Positions 25,550 to 34,709 of a DNA stretch of 64,000 nt are shown here, in pieces; position 1 is the first letter of the stretch, and every line of letters begins with the position of its first letter. The stretch covers positions 1-64,000 of the forward strand of contig NZ_CAJUBO010000012.1 in assembly GCF_910584445.1 (NCBI RefSeq), given 5' to 3'. This DNA is from an uncultured Desulfovibrio sp. Lineage in GTDB: Bacteria > Desulfobacterota > Desulfovibrionia > Desulfovibrionales > Desulfovibrionaceae. The translations under genes were made by a program, and so were the position numbers. A model generated the notes under the pieces. It searched no databases, was not told the origin of the DNA, and saw nothing but the letters and a program-made list of their open reading frames with translations.

Positions 25550-27757
25550 ATGTCTTCTCCCCGCAGTCAGGCCCTTGCCCGCGCCCATGCCACGGCCCCG
25601 CGTTCTTCCTCCGACACCTCCGCGCGCGCGGATGCCGCCCGTTCCGGCGACGCCGATGCGCTCTTCGGCCGCGACGTGTTCGGCCTTGACGCCATGCGCC
25701 GCCGCCTGCCCAGGGACGTGTACCGCACACTGGAAAAGACCGTGCGCGAAGGCACGCGTCTTGACCCGAAGATCGCGGACGTGGTCGCCAATGCCATGAA
25801 GGACTGGGCCATGGAGCGCGGCGCCACGCATTATACCCACTGGTTCCAGCCCATGACCGGGCTTACGGCGGAAAAGCACGACGCCTTTCTTTCTCCGGCG
25901 GCCAACGGGCACGGCATCAGCGAATTTTCCGGCAAGATGCTCATCAGCGGCGAGCCGGACGCCTCCTCCTTCCCCTCGGGCGGCATCCGCTCCACCTTCG
26001 AGGCGCGGGGCTATACGGCGTGGGACCCCATGTCCCCGGCCTTCATCATCGACGGTCCCTACGGCGCAACGCTGCATATCCCGACCTTTTTCTATTCCTA
26101 TTCGGGCGAGGCACTGGACCGCAAGATCCCGCTCGTGCGCTCCATCGAGGCGCTCTCGCGCCAGGCGCTGCGCGTGCTCCGGCTCTTCGGCAACAGTTCG
26201 GCCACGGGCGTGCGGCCCATGGTGGGGCCGGAGCAGGAATACTTCCTCGTGGATAAAAATCTTGCCGCGCTCCGGCCCGACCTCATGCTCGCCGGGCGCA
26301 CCCTGGTGGGCGCGCCGTCGCCCAAGGGACAGGAGATGGAGGACCACTATTTCGGCGCCATCCCGGCCCGGGTCATGAGCTTCATGCAGGATCTGGAAAA
26401 CGGGCTGCTGGCCCTGGGCATCCCGGCCAAGACCCGGCACAACGAGGTGGCCCCCGGCCAGTTCGAGATCGCCCCGGTCTATGAGGACGCCAATCTCGCC
26501 TGCGACCACAACATGCTCACCATGAACATGATGCGCCACCTGGCGGGGCGGCACGGCTTTGTCTGCCTGCTCCACGAAAAGCCCTTTGCCGGGGTCAACG
26601 GCAGCGGCAAGCACAATAACTGGTCGCTCTGCGATTCCGACGGCCAGAACCTGCTCAACCCCGGTTCCACCCCGCAGGACAACGCCCAGTTCCTCGTCTT
26701 TCTCGCCGCGGTGCTGCGCGCCGTGCACAGGCACGCCACGGCCCTGCGCCTGGGCGCCATCGGCGCGGGCAACGACCACCGCCTGGGCGCCAACGAGGCG
26801 CCTCCGGCCATCCTCTCGGTCTATCTGGGCGAACAGCTCACGGCGGTGCTGGAGAACATCATCAGCGGCGCGCACGCCGCCACGGAGCGCGCGCCGGTGA
26901 TGGAAGTGGGCGTGTCCACCCTGCCGCCGCTGCCCTGCGACCTTTCCGACCGCAACCGCACCAGCCCCTTCGCGTTCACGGGCAACAAGTTCGAATTCCG
27001 CGCCGTAGGCTCCTCGCAGTCCGTGGCGCCGGTGAACATTGCCCTCAACGCGGCCGTGGCCTGCGCCCTGGACGACATCGCCACGGAACTGGAGGCGGCC
27101 CTCGCCAACGGCGCGGACCTCACGGCCGCTCTTCAGGAGCTGCTGCCGCGCCTGTTCCGGGAGCATATGCCCGTGGTGTTCAACGGCAACGGCTATGCGG
27201 CCGCCTGGCCGGAAGAGGCGGCCCGGCGCGGGCTGCCCAACCATCGCACCACCGTGGACGCGCTGGAGCGCTATACCGACCCGGACGTGATGGATGTCTT
27301 CCTGCGCCACGGGGTGCTCACCGAGCGCGAGATGACGGCCCGGCAGGAGATCCTGCTCGAAAGCTACGCCAAGACCGTGCGTATCGAAGGGCAGATCCTG
27401 GCCGACATGGCGCGCGGCCAGATCCTGCCGCCGGCGCGCGCGGCCCAGGCGCGGGCCGCGGACGTGCTGCTCAAGACGCGCGCGGTGACCGGGGAGGCGG
27501 CCTGCCCGCAGGAGGAAGCGCAGTTCAACGCCATCCGCGCGCATGCGGACGCGCTCCAGACGGGCGTGACGGAGCTTGAGTCCGCGCTTGCGGCGGCGGC
27601 GCAGGCGCCCGACGCGCTGGCGCAGGCCAGGGCCGCGCGCGATGTCGTCCTGCCCGCCATGGCCGTGTGCCGCGCGCATGCGGACGCGCTGGAACGGCTG
27701 GTGGACGACGGCGAGTGGCCTTTGCCCAAGTACGCGGAACTGCTCTGGGCGCATTGA
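25550..27757 (+). CDS. glnN: Glutamine synthetase type III
   Basis: A 735-aa enzyme making glutamine from glutamate, ammonia and ATP. Length and motifs fit the GSIII class, not the ~470-aa GSI: FPSGGIRSTFEARGYTAWD, GPEQEYFLVD with metal-binding Glu, KTRHNEVAPGQFEIAP, VNGSGKHNNWS in the ATP region and NRTSPFAFTGNKFEFRAVGS. The GSI adenylylation Tyr site is absent. AAGGAG precedes the ATG. It is the third gene after amtB and PII, and the glutamate synthase genes follow at once, so the whole GS/GOGAT route is in one block. Confidence 0.95.
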   Translation: MSSPRSQALARAHATAPRSSSDTSARADAARSGDADALFGRDVFGLDAMRRRLPRDVYRTLEKTVREGTRLDPKIADVVANAMKDWAMERGATHYTHWFQPMTGLTAEKHDAFLSPAANGHGISEFSGKMLISGEPDASSFPSGGIRSTFEARGYTAWDPMSPAFIIDGPYGATLHIPTFFYSYSGEALDRKIPLVRSIEALSRQALRVLRLFGNSSATGVRPMVGPEQEYFLVDKNLAALRPDLMLAGRTLVGAPSPKGQEMEDHYFGAIPARVMSFMQDLENGLLALGIPAKTRHNEVAPGQFEIAPVYEDANLACDHNMLTMNMMRHLAGRHGFVCLLHEKPFAGVNGSGKHNNWSLCDSDGQNLLNPGSTPQDNAQFLVFLAAVLRAVHRHATALRLGAIGAGNDHRLGANEAPPAILSVYLGEQLTAVLENIISGAHAATERAPVMEVGVSTLPPLPCDLSDRNRTSPFAFTGNKFEFRAVGSSQSVAPVNIALNAAVACALDDIATELEAALANGADLTAALQELLPRLFREHMPVVFNGNGYAAAWPEEAARRGLPNHRTTVDALERYTDPDVMDVFLRHGVLTEREMTARQEILLESYAKTVRIEGQILADMARGQILPPARAAQARAADVLLKTRAVTGEAACPQEEAQFNAIRAHADALQTGVTELESALAAAAQAPDALAQARAARDVVLPAMAVCRAHADALERLVDDGEWPLPKYAELLWAH

Positions 27758-27774
27758 AAGCGTGGAGAACGAAA

Positions 27775-28881
27775 ATGTGCAGGATAGGCTCCATCAAGTG
27801 CCGGGAGGCGGCGCCCCCGTCGCTGGCGCTCCGGCTCATGCTGCCGCAGCAGGAAGGGCATGACAACTCCGGCTTTGCCTTGGTCATGCAGGATCTGGAA
27901 GGCGTGTTCGGCCATTACAAGGAGATGCCCCTGCTCTCGCTCGCCTGCACGGCGCAGGGGCTGCAACTGGTGAGCGACCACATGGCTTCCCTGGGCTTCG
28001 TGCAGGTGGCCCAGTGGGTGCCGGAGGTGGACGCCCGCCCCGGATTGAACATGGCGGCCATGCCGCGTTATGTGTTCAGCAACTACGACTATCCCGAAGC
28101 CTTCCGCCGGCGCGGCCGGCGCGAGCGGGAAGAGCTGCTGCTCGACACGCGCCTGGCCCTGCGCCGTCTGCTGGAGGCGCACGACGCGGGCTATGTCTAT
28201 TCGTTCTGGCCCGATGTGCTCACGCTCAAGGAGATCGGCGATCCGGCGGACATTGCCGCCTATTTCCGCCTCTGGGAGGACGACGGCCGCCTCGTGGCCC
28301 GCAATATCGTGGCCCAGTGCCGCCAGAACACCAATTACGGCATCGTGCGCTACGCGGCGCATCCCTTCTTCCTGCAGGGGCACACACTCTGCGCCAACGG
28401 CGAGAACACCATGTTCACCCGCAACCGCGAGTTTCTGCGATCCCTGCACCGGGGCTACGCGGGCTTCGAGTCCGACTCCCAGTGCCTGCTCTACACCCTG
28501 CACTATGTGCTGCGGGAACTGGGCTGGCCGCTCATCTACTACAAGCATGTGCTCACGCCCCTGCCCGCCGCCGAAGCCGCGGGCAGGGAGGACGGCGATG
28601 TGCTGGGCCTGATCCGCGAATCCCTGGCCCAGCTGGAGATCAACGGTCCCAACGCCGTCATCGGCCTTTTGCCCGACGGCCGCATGCTCGCCTGTTGCGA
28701 CGCCAAGAAGCTGCGCCCGCTGGTGGTGGGCGGCGATGCGGACATGGTCGCCATGGCTTCGGAGGTCTGCGGACTCAACGCCATCCTGCCGCAGCGCGAC
28801 AAGGCGCGCGACGTCTATCCCGGCGAGCGGGAGCTGCTGGTGGTGGACAACGGACTGGAGATGCAGCGATGGCTTCAGTGA
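27775..28881 (+). CDS. Glutamate synthase amidotransferase subunit (class II)
   Basis: A 368-aa protein equal to the N-terminal domain of GltB. It starts MCRIGS, so Cys2 becomes the N-terminal nucleophile after Met removal, and it has VRYAAHPFFLQGHTLCANGENTMF in the glutaminase region (His/Asn of the oxyanion site). It would hydrolyse glutamine and pass ammonia to the next gene's product. The stop overlaps the start of that gene by 13 nt. In most bacteria this domain is fused within a 1500-aa GltB; the split form is typical of archaea and some anaerobes. Confidence 0.88.
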   Translation: MCRIGSIKCREAAPPSLALRLMLPQQEGHDNSGFALVMQDLEGVFGHYKEMPLLSLACTAQGLQLVSDHMASLGFVQVAQWVPEVDARPGLNMAAMPRYVFSNYDYPEAFRRRGRREREELLLDTRLALRRLLEAHDAGYVYSFWPDVLTLKEIGDPADIAAYFRLWEDDGRLVARNIVAQCRQNTNYGIVRYAAHPFFLQGHTLCANGENTMFTRNREFLRSLHRGYAGFESDSQCLLYTLHYVLRELGWPLIYYKHVLTPLPAAEAAGREDGDVLGLIRESLAQLEINGPNAVIGLLPDGRMLACCDAKKLRPLVVGGDADMVAMASEVCGLNAILPQRDKARDVYPGERELLVVDNGLEMQRWLQ

Positions 28882-30524
28882 ACCGCCCCCCGGTCCTGGC
28901 GCAGGCGCCCTCCGTGGGCGACCTGCCGTGGATGGTCCGGCATGATCCCGGCCGTTGCGTCCTGTGCGGGTCCTGCGTGGCCGCCTGCACCTTCGGGGCC
29001 CTCGAGGCGGCCCTGCCGCCGCGCGGCGCCGGCGCCGACGAGCGCGCCCGGCGCCCGCAGCCGCCGAGACCGGTCATCGTCCAGAAGGCGGACGCGGTCC
29101 ATGCCTGCACGGGCTGCGGCATGTGCGAAAAAGTCTGCCCGGCGCAGGCCATCCGGCCCGAGCGCTCTGCGGACAACCGCTGGCCGCTCCTCGGCAGGAC
29201 TGCCGGGCTGCCCGCGCGCCGGGGCGGCCGGGGCGGCCGCAGCGTGGTGGAGGCCCCCGCGCGCGAGCGCACGCTGGATGCCATCGTCATCGGCCGCATC
29301 AGCCAGATGACGGACCCGGCCCTGGATTCGGAACGGCACACGTTTGAGCTGCGCTCCCCGCTGGGGCGGCTGCTCCGGCCCGGGGAGCTGCCGTTGCGCG
29401 CGCAGGGGGGGCGCCTTGTCCTGGCCGGGGAAACGCCGCCCGTGCGCTGGATCTATCCCGTCATTTTCAGCGACATGAGCATCGGCGCGCTCTCCACCCG
29501 GGCGTGGGAGGCGCTGGTTCTGGCCGTTGCCTGGCTCAACGAGGAGTGCGGCCTGCCCGTCCGCATGTCGTCGGGCGAGGGCGGCGTGCCCACGCGGCTG
29601 CTCGAATCCGAACGCCTGCGCTACATGATCCTCCAGATCGCCTCCGGCCACTTCGGCTGGAACCGCATCATCGGGTGCCTGCCGCGCATGAGGGCCGATC
29701 CGGCGGCCGTGCTCATCAAGGTGGGGCAGGGCGCCAAGCCCGGCGACGGGGGCCTTTTGCCGGCGGCCAAGGTGGCGCCGCATATCCAGGCCATCCGGGG
29801 CGTGCCCCGCGCCACCCTGCACTCGCCGCCCAACCATCAGGGCCTGTATTCCATCGAGGAAGCGGTGCAGAAGATGCACCTTTCCATGAACGCGGCCTTC
29901 GGCTTCCGCGTGCCCGTGGCGGTCAAGTGCGCGGCCTCGGCAACTTCCGTGGCCGTTTACAACAACCTGCTCCGCGACCCGTACCACATCTGCGGCGGGT
30001 TCTTTCTGGACGGCATGCTCGGCGGCACTGGCGCGGCCTATGCCGTGTCACTGGAGCATACCGGGCACCCCGTCGTTTCCGTGGTGCGCGACTGTTACCG
30101 CGCGGCCGCGGCCCAGGGGCTTCAGGGCCGCATCCCGCTCTGGGCGGGCGGCGGCGTGGGCATGAACGGCGACGCGGCGGCGGACGCCTTCAAGCTCGTC
30201 TGTCTGGGCGCCGACGGCGTGGTGCTGGGGCGGCTGTTGCTGCAGCTCCTCGGCTGCGTGGGCAACGAGCACGGCCGCTGCAATGCCTGCAATACCGGGC
30301 GCTGCCCCATGGGCATCTGCACCCAGGACGAGCGCCTGGTGCGCCGCCTGGACGTGGACAGGGGCGCGCAGGCCATTGTGGACTACATGCTCGCCTTTGA
30401 CGCGGAATTGCGGAAACTCCTGGCGCCGGTGGGCAACAGCTCCCTGCCCGTGGGCAGGGCCGACGCCCTGGTAGCCACACGCAGGGACGTGGCCGAACGG
30501 CTCGGCATTGCCTACGCCTGCTGA
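28869..30524 (+). CDS. Glutamate synthase FMN subunit with ferredoxin domain
   Basis: A 551-aa protein. Residues 20-105 hold two 4Fe-4S clusters (CVLCGSCVAAC and CTGCGMCEKVCP). The remainder is the FMN-binding synthase barrel, with MSSGEGGVPTR, LIKVGQGAKPGDGGLLPAAK and DGMLGGTGAAYAVS. The 3Fe-4S motif CNACNTGRCPMGIC lies near the C-terminus. It converts 2-oxoglutarate plus ammonia to glutamate, probably with reduced ferredoxin as donor since no GltD-like NADPH subunit is in the window. It overlaps the amidotransferase gene and is followed after 20 nt by the GXGXG subunit. Confidence 0.9.
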   Translation: MASVNRPPVLAQAPSVGDLPWMVRHDPGRCVLCGSCVAACTFGALEAALPPRGAGADERARRPQPPRPVIVQKADAVHACTGCGMCEKVCPAQAIRPERSADNRWPLLGRTAGLPARRGGRGGRSVVEAPARERTLDAIVIGRISQMTDPALDSERHTFELRSPLGRLLRPGELPLRAQGGRLVLAGETPPVRWIYPVIFSDMSIGALSTRAWEALVLAVAWLNEECGLPVRMSSGEGGVPTRLLESERLRYMILQIASGHFGWNRIIGCLPRMRADPAAVLIKVGQGAKPGDGGLLPAAKVAPHIQAIRGVPRATLHSPPNHQGLYSIEEAVQKMHLSMNAAFGFRVPVAVKCAASATSVAVYNNLLRDPYHICGGFFLDGMLGGTGAAYAVSLEHTGHPVVSVVRDCYRAAAAQGLQGRIPLWAGGGVGMNGDAAADAFKLVCLGADGVVLGRLLLQLLGCVGNEHGRCNACNTGRCPMGICTQDERLVRRLDVDRGAQAIVDYMLAFDAELRKLLAPVGNSSLPVGRADALVATRRDVAERLGIAYAC

Positions 30525-30544
30525 CACCAAACACCGAGGGCACC

Positions 30545-31690
30545 ATGCTTCGTCTTTCAACGGTCCACGGCCACGAGCGCATGTCCACCCGCGAGCTTTT
30601 GCTGCGTATCAGAAGCGCGGTGGAAGCGGGCGAAACGGAGTTCAGCATCGCGGCTTCCGGCCAGCACGACATCGGCGGCCCGCTCTGGAACGCCCAGGGC
30701 AGGACGCTTCGCTTCGAGATCGCAAATCCGGGTCAGCGCGTCGGCTCCATGGCCCTGCCCGGCACCGAGATCCTGGTGCGCGGACCCGCGCCCGCCGATG
30801 TGGGCTGGCTCAACGCGGGCGGGCATATCACCGTGCTTGGCGACGCCGGGGACACCACCGGCCATTGCGCCGCCGCCGGCAGGATCCATGTGGGGGGCCG
30901 CGCCGGGGCGCGCACCGGTTCGCTCATGAAGCACGATCCGCTCCATGAGCCGCCGGAACTCTGGGTGCTCGGCAGCGTGGGCAGCTTCGCCTTCGAGTTC
31001 ATGGGCGGCGGAAAGGCCGTGGTCTGCGGCCATGATCGCGCGTCGGGACCCGGCGGCGCGGCGACCCTGGGCGAACGCCCGTGCGTGGGCATGGTGGGCG
31101 GCGTCGTCTATGTGCGCGGCGCCTGTCCGCAATTGCCGCCCGAGGTGCGCCTGCTGCCCCTGGACGCCGGGGACAGGGAATGGCTGGGCGGCGGCATGGC
31201 GGGATTTCTCGGCGCCATCGGGCGGCCCGAGCTTCTGGAACCGCTCGGCCGCTGGGAGGAATGGCGGAAAATCGTGCCCGCCGCCCGCGCGGGACACGCG
31301 GAGGCGGCGCGGGGCGCGCGCGCCCAACGCCCGGGAGTGCGGGAATTTCACGCCCGCGCATGGCCGGAAGGGGGCCTTTTCGGTGACGTGCTGCCCGATG
31401 ACGGCGGCGTGGCGGAAGTGGTGGCAACCGGGCCCGGGCGCCTGCGCGCGCCGTGGCCGGACCCTGCGGCCGGGAAATGCCGCCGCTGCTGGCAGTGCGT
31501 GCGCGCCTGCCCGCGCGCGGCCCTTCGGCGGCGCGAGGCCGCGGGAACGGGCGCCCCGGAAGCCTCGGGCGCTGGCGATGTCGCCGGGTTTCCGCTGTCG
31601 GTGGCGGAACGCCGCTGCATCGGCTGCGGGCTGTGCGCGGCGGTCTGCCCGGAGGGCATCTGGCGGCTGGCGCCGGTGGAGCTGCCCTGA
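30545..31690 (+). CDS. Glutamate synthase GXGXG-domain subunit with ferredoxin tail
   Basis: A 381-aa protein. Residues 30-225 form the right-handed beta-helix GXGXG domain that ends GltB (NAGGHITVLGDAGDTTGHCA, GGRAGARTGSLMKH, MVGGVVYVRG). A spacer follows, then a C-terminal pair of 4Fe-4S motifs (CRRCWQCVRACP and CIGCGLCAAVCP) at about 320-370. It completes the three-part glutamate synthase. The extra ferredoxin domain would give the complex a second electron entry or relay. The next 360 nt carry the repeat at 31.8 kb. Confidence 0.88.
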   Translation: MLRLSTVHGHERMSTRELLLRIRSAVEAGETEFSIAASGQHDIGGPLWNAQGRTLRFEIANPGQRVGSMALPGTEILVRGPAPADVGWLNAGGHITVLGDAGDTTGHCAAAGRIHVGGRAGARTGSLMKHDPLHEPPELWVLGSVGSFAFEFMGGGKAVVCGHDRASGPGGAATLGERPCVGMVGGVVYVRGACPQLPPEVRLLPLDAGDREWLGGGMAGFLGAIGRPELLEPLGRWEEWRKIVPAARAGHAEAARGARAQRPGVREFHARAWPEGGLFGDVLPDDGGVAEVVATGPGRLRAPWPDPAAGKCRRCWQCVRACPRAALRRREAAGTGAPEASGAGDVAGFPLSVAERRCIGCGLCAAVCPEGIWRLAPVELP

Positions 31691-31693
31691 GGG

Positions 31694-32050
31694 GGGGAGG
31701 GTCATTAATGCTGCGGGTTTGGGATGTGCCGGTTGTGTACTGACGCAACTCTCCGTCAAAAACAGCCCATTAAAAATAAAAAGAGCACCATGTTCTTTTC
31801 ATTTTCATGTGTCGGTGGAGAAGAGACACTTTTCCGCTCGCCGCCCGGAGCGGAGCGCAGGGCGGGGGCTGTCGCCGCAAGAATCCTAAAAAATAAGATT
31901 TTTTTGCGCTGGCAAGGAAATGGGCGATTTTTGGAGGGAGTGTACTCAGGTACATGACCGACAAAAATCGCACAGTAACGCCGCCAGCGCGAAAAAGGCT
32001 GTTTTTGACGGAGAATCGCGGCATACTCCACCCTCCATGGCCCAACTCCC
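31694..32050. repeat. Intergenic repeat with terminal inverted repeats
   Basis: The ends of the core are an 18-bp perfect inverted repeat: TCTCCGTCAAAAACAGCC at 31750-31767 and its complement at 31997-32014. On the left the similarity to the inverted 15.98-16.06 kb sequence continues outward to about 31694 (GGGATGTGCCGGTTGTGTAC). The interior 31831-31980 is the same as 15656-15806. The stem CGCCC/GGGCG region differs in sequence but keeps its pairing between copies, which suggests a conserved RNA or DNA structure. The whole gap between the glutamate synthase and the gamma-glutamyltransferase is this element. Confidence 0.8.
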
Positions 32051-32057
32051 GCTACCG

Positions 32058-33713
32058 CTAATACCCCGCGGCCAGACCGTCCCCGCGCGGGTCTGCCGCG
32101 CCCCGCAGGGTGCCGTTTTCGGCATCCACCAGGATGGCGCCCGCATGGCCCATGGTCTCCGACCAGGGTCCCACCACTTCGATGTCATGCCCCCGGGCGC
32201 GCAGGTCGGCGATGACGGCGGCGGGGATCCTGTCTTCCAGCCGCACCTTGCCGCTGACGCTGCCCCAGGTCCTGCCGAAGAGCCAGCGGGGCGCGGCCAC
32301 GGCGTCCTGCGGCGGCATGCCGTAGTCCACGATGCGCGTCACCAGGGCGGATTGGGTCTGCGGCTGGCCTTCGCCGCCCATGGTGCCATAAACGAGGAAG
32401 GGCCTGCCCCCCTTGAGGAGCATGGCCGGGTTGAGCGTGTGGAAAGTGCGCTTGCCCGGCTCCAGACGGTTCACATGGCCGGGGTCGAGGCTGAACGCGC
32501 AGCCCCGGTTCTGGAGGATGACGCCCGTGCCCCGGGGGATGATGCCCGACCCGAAGGGATGGTAGATGCTCTGGATCAGGGAGACGGCATTGCCGTGCCG
32601 GTCCACGACGCCCAGCCAGACCGTGTCGCCGCCGTGGCTCCGTCCGTCCGGCGGGGGCGCGGCCGCGTCCATCCTGATGTCGGCGCGCATGGCGTCCGCA
32701 TAGGCGGCCGAGAGCAGGCGCTCCACGGGCACCGGCACGAAGTCCGGGTCCGTGATGTGGCGGTCGCGGTCGCGGATGGCGCGCTTGGCCGCCTCCAGCA
32801 GCAGATGGTAGTAGTCGGCGGAGCCTTCCTCGATGCTTCCGGGGTCGAACCTGTCAAGGATATTGAGGATCTGGAGCGACGTCAGCCCCTGGGTATTGGG
32901 CGGCAGGTTGCAGGCCGTACAGTCGCGGTAGCGGGTCGTCAGCGGTTCCACCCAGACGGGGCGGTGGCGCAGGAGATCCTCCCGCGTGAGCGGCGAACCG
33001 TTGGCCGCCAGCTCTTCGGCCATGGCCGCGCCGATGGCGCCCGTGTAGAAGGCTTCCGCGCCGTGGGCGGCGATGGCGCGCAGGGTGGCGGCCAGGTCCG
33101 GCTGGCGCAGGAGGGTCCCGGCCCGCCGGGGCGCGCCGTCAGCGGCGAAAACCTCCCGAAAGCCGGAAAAGCGCTGCAGATTCTGATATTCGGCATCCGT
33201 GGCGTCCAGTGCCGCCGTCAGGCATGCCTCAAGGTTCGCGCTCACGGGAAAGCCGTGTTCCGCATAGTCGATGGCATCCTCAAAAAGCTCCGCCCAGGCA
33301 AGCGGCGAGCGCAGCCGCTCCCGACTGTAGCGGAAGGCCGCGTCCCAGCCGGAGACGGCGCCCGGCACCGTGACCGCCGCGCCATAGCCCCGCGCGGGGA
33401 CAGCCGGCATGCCGGCCGACGCATAAAAATCCCTGTCCGCCCTGGACCCGGCCCTGCCGCAGGCGTTCAGTCCCTTCAGTTCGCCCCCCGCCCGCGCCCC
33501 GTAGATGAGCCAGAAATTGTCGCCGCCGATGGAGCACATGTGCGGATAGACCACCGACAGCACGGCCGCCGCGCCGATGGCCGCATCGATGGCCGTGCCG
33601 CCCCGCCTGAGGAGCGCGATGCCCGCCTGCGTGGCAAGATAATGCGGCGCGGTCAGCATGGCATGAGGAGTGACGGGATCGAGGCGTTGCGAGCTGGTGC
33701 GGGCTTCGGGCAT
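32058..33713 (-). CDS. Gamma-glutamyltransferase family protein
   Basis: A 551-aa Ntn-hydrolase precursor. The large-chain part has MLTAPHYLATQAGIALLRRGG and PHMCSIGGDNFW. Self-cleavage would occur before Thr in HGGDTVWLGVVDRHGNAVS (about residue 365), giving the small chain, with later motifs PFGSG and GGEGQPQTQ. It transfers or hydrolyses gamma-glutamyl groups, or is a related acylase. No clear signal peptide follows the chosen ATG at 33713, so a cytoplasmic location is more likely than the periplasm. The frame remains open upstream without homology. Confidence 0.85.
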   Translation of the reverse strand: MPEARTSSQRLDPVTPHAMLTAPHYLATQAGIALLRRGGTAIDAAIGAAAVLSVVYPHMCSIGGDNFWLIYGARAGGELKGLNACGRAGSRADRDFYASAGMPAVPARGYGAAVTVPGAVSGWDAAFRYSRERLRSPLAWAELFEDAIDYAEHGFPVSANLEACLTAALDATDAEYQNLQRFSGFREVFAADGAPRRAGTLLRQPDLAATLRAIAAHGAEAFYTGAIGAAMAEELAANGSPLTREDLLRHRPVWVEPLTTRYRDCTACNLPPNTQGLTSLQILNILDRFDPGSIEEGSADYYHLLLEAAKRAIRDRDRHITDPDFVPVPVERLLSAAYADAMRADIRMDAAAPPPDGRSHGGDTVWLGVVDRHGNAVSLIQSIYHPFGSGIIPRGTGVILQNRGCAFSLDPGHVNRLEPGKRTFHTLNPAMLLKGGRPFLVYGTMGGEGQPQTQSALVTRIVDYGMPPQDAVAAPRWLFGRTWGSVSGKVRLEDRIPAAVIADLRARGHDIEVVGPWSETMGHAGAILVDAENGTLRGAADPRGDGLAAGY

Positions 33714-33901
33714 TGCGGGCCTCCGGGGCAGGGGTGCGGACGCCGCGCGCTGCGGGCGCCCGGCGTTTTTCTGTTGGCTTGCGGGCAGGCTACGGAAGGA
33801 TGCCGCCGCTGTCGAGAAATTCCTTGAAACGGCCTGCCGGGCGCGCGCCGGGCGGCCCGCTCCTGGTGCCCGGGGTGGCCGGGGGGCAAATTTTGACCGA
33901 G

Positions 33902-33915
33902 GGCTTGCTTTTTGC
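33902..33915 (+). promoter_or_regulatory. Possible sigma-54 promoter before the DUF134-NifX gene
   Basis: GGCTTGCTTTTTGC keeps the GG-N10-GC spacing and TTGC of the -24/-12 consensus but has weak -24 bases. It is about 80 nt before the next ATG. The remainder of the 284-nt gap shows no gene. Confidence 0.4.
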
Positions 33916-33997
33916 GGCAGAGGTATTATGCTCAAATGAGCGAAACAGGCCGGACGGATATTCCTTTTCATCCGTCCGCCCCGCGCCCGGGAGACCC

Positions 33998-34693
33998 ATG
34001 CCCAGACCGAGATGCTGCCGCTTCATCGAACGCGACCCCCGCGTGCGCCTGTTCAAGCCCTGCGGCGAGATCATGCGCGACCTGCCCGCGGTCGATCTGC
34101 CCGTGGACGGTCTGGAGGCCATGCGCCTTGCCGATCTTGAAGGCATGACCGCGGAACGGGGGGCGGAAGTCATGGGCGTTTCCCGGCACACTTTCGGCCG
34201 TGTCCTGACCGAAGCCCGGCGGGCCGTGGCCGAAGCCCTGGTGCATGGGCACGCCCTGCGTATCGCGGAAAGCGCGAACGTGCGCTTTCGTCCGCGTGAC
34301 ACCATTTTTCCCAAGGAGCATAGGAACATGAAGATCGCAGTCTCCAGCGAAGGCCCCGGACTCGACGCCATGGTCGACCCGCGTTTCGGCCGGGCCGCGG
34401 GTTTCGTTCTCGTGGATCCCGCAACGCTGGACGCCACCTATCTGGACAACGGTTCCTCCCAGGTGCTGGCGCAGGGCGCGGGCATCGAAACGGCACAGCG
34501 CGTTGCCGATGCCGGGGCGGAGGTGGTCCTCAGCGGCTATGTCGGCCCCAAGGCCTTCGAGGCGCTGAAGGCGGCGGATATCCGGATCTGCCAGAACCTC
34601 GACGGCCGCACCGTGCGCGAGGCCGTGGAGCTGTTCCGCAGCGGCCGCGTTGCCGCCGCCGACGCCCCCAACGAGGAAGGACGCCACCATTAA
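33998..34693 (+). CDS. DUF134 HTH domain fused to NifX-like cofactor-binding domain
   Basis: A 231-aa protein. Residues 1-95 are a DUF134 regulator (MPRPRCCRFI opening, HTH with AERGAEVMGVSRHTFGRVL). Residues 111-225 are a NifB/NifX-type iron-molybdenum-cluster-binding domain (MKIAVSSEGPGLDAMVDPRFGRAAGF). In most genomes these are separate genes. An internal AAGGAG and ATG at 34328 in the same frame could start the NifX part alone, so two products are possible. It begins a four-gene cassette with two ferredoxin-MinD ATPases and another NifX-like protein. Confidence 0.8.
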   Translation: MPRPRCCRFIERDPRVRLFKPCGEIMRDLPAVDLPVDGLEAMRLADLEGMTAERGAEVMGVSRHTFGRVLTEARRAVAEALVHGHALRIAESANVRFRPRDTIFPKEHRNMKIAVSSEGPGLDAMVDPRFGRAAGFVLVDPATLDATYLDNGSSQVLAQGAGIETAQRVADAGAEVVLSGYVGPKAFEALKAADIRICQNLDGRTVREAVELFRSGRVAAADAPNEEGRHH

Positions 34694-34709
34694 GCCCGAA
34701 GGAAACGCC

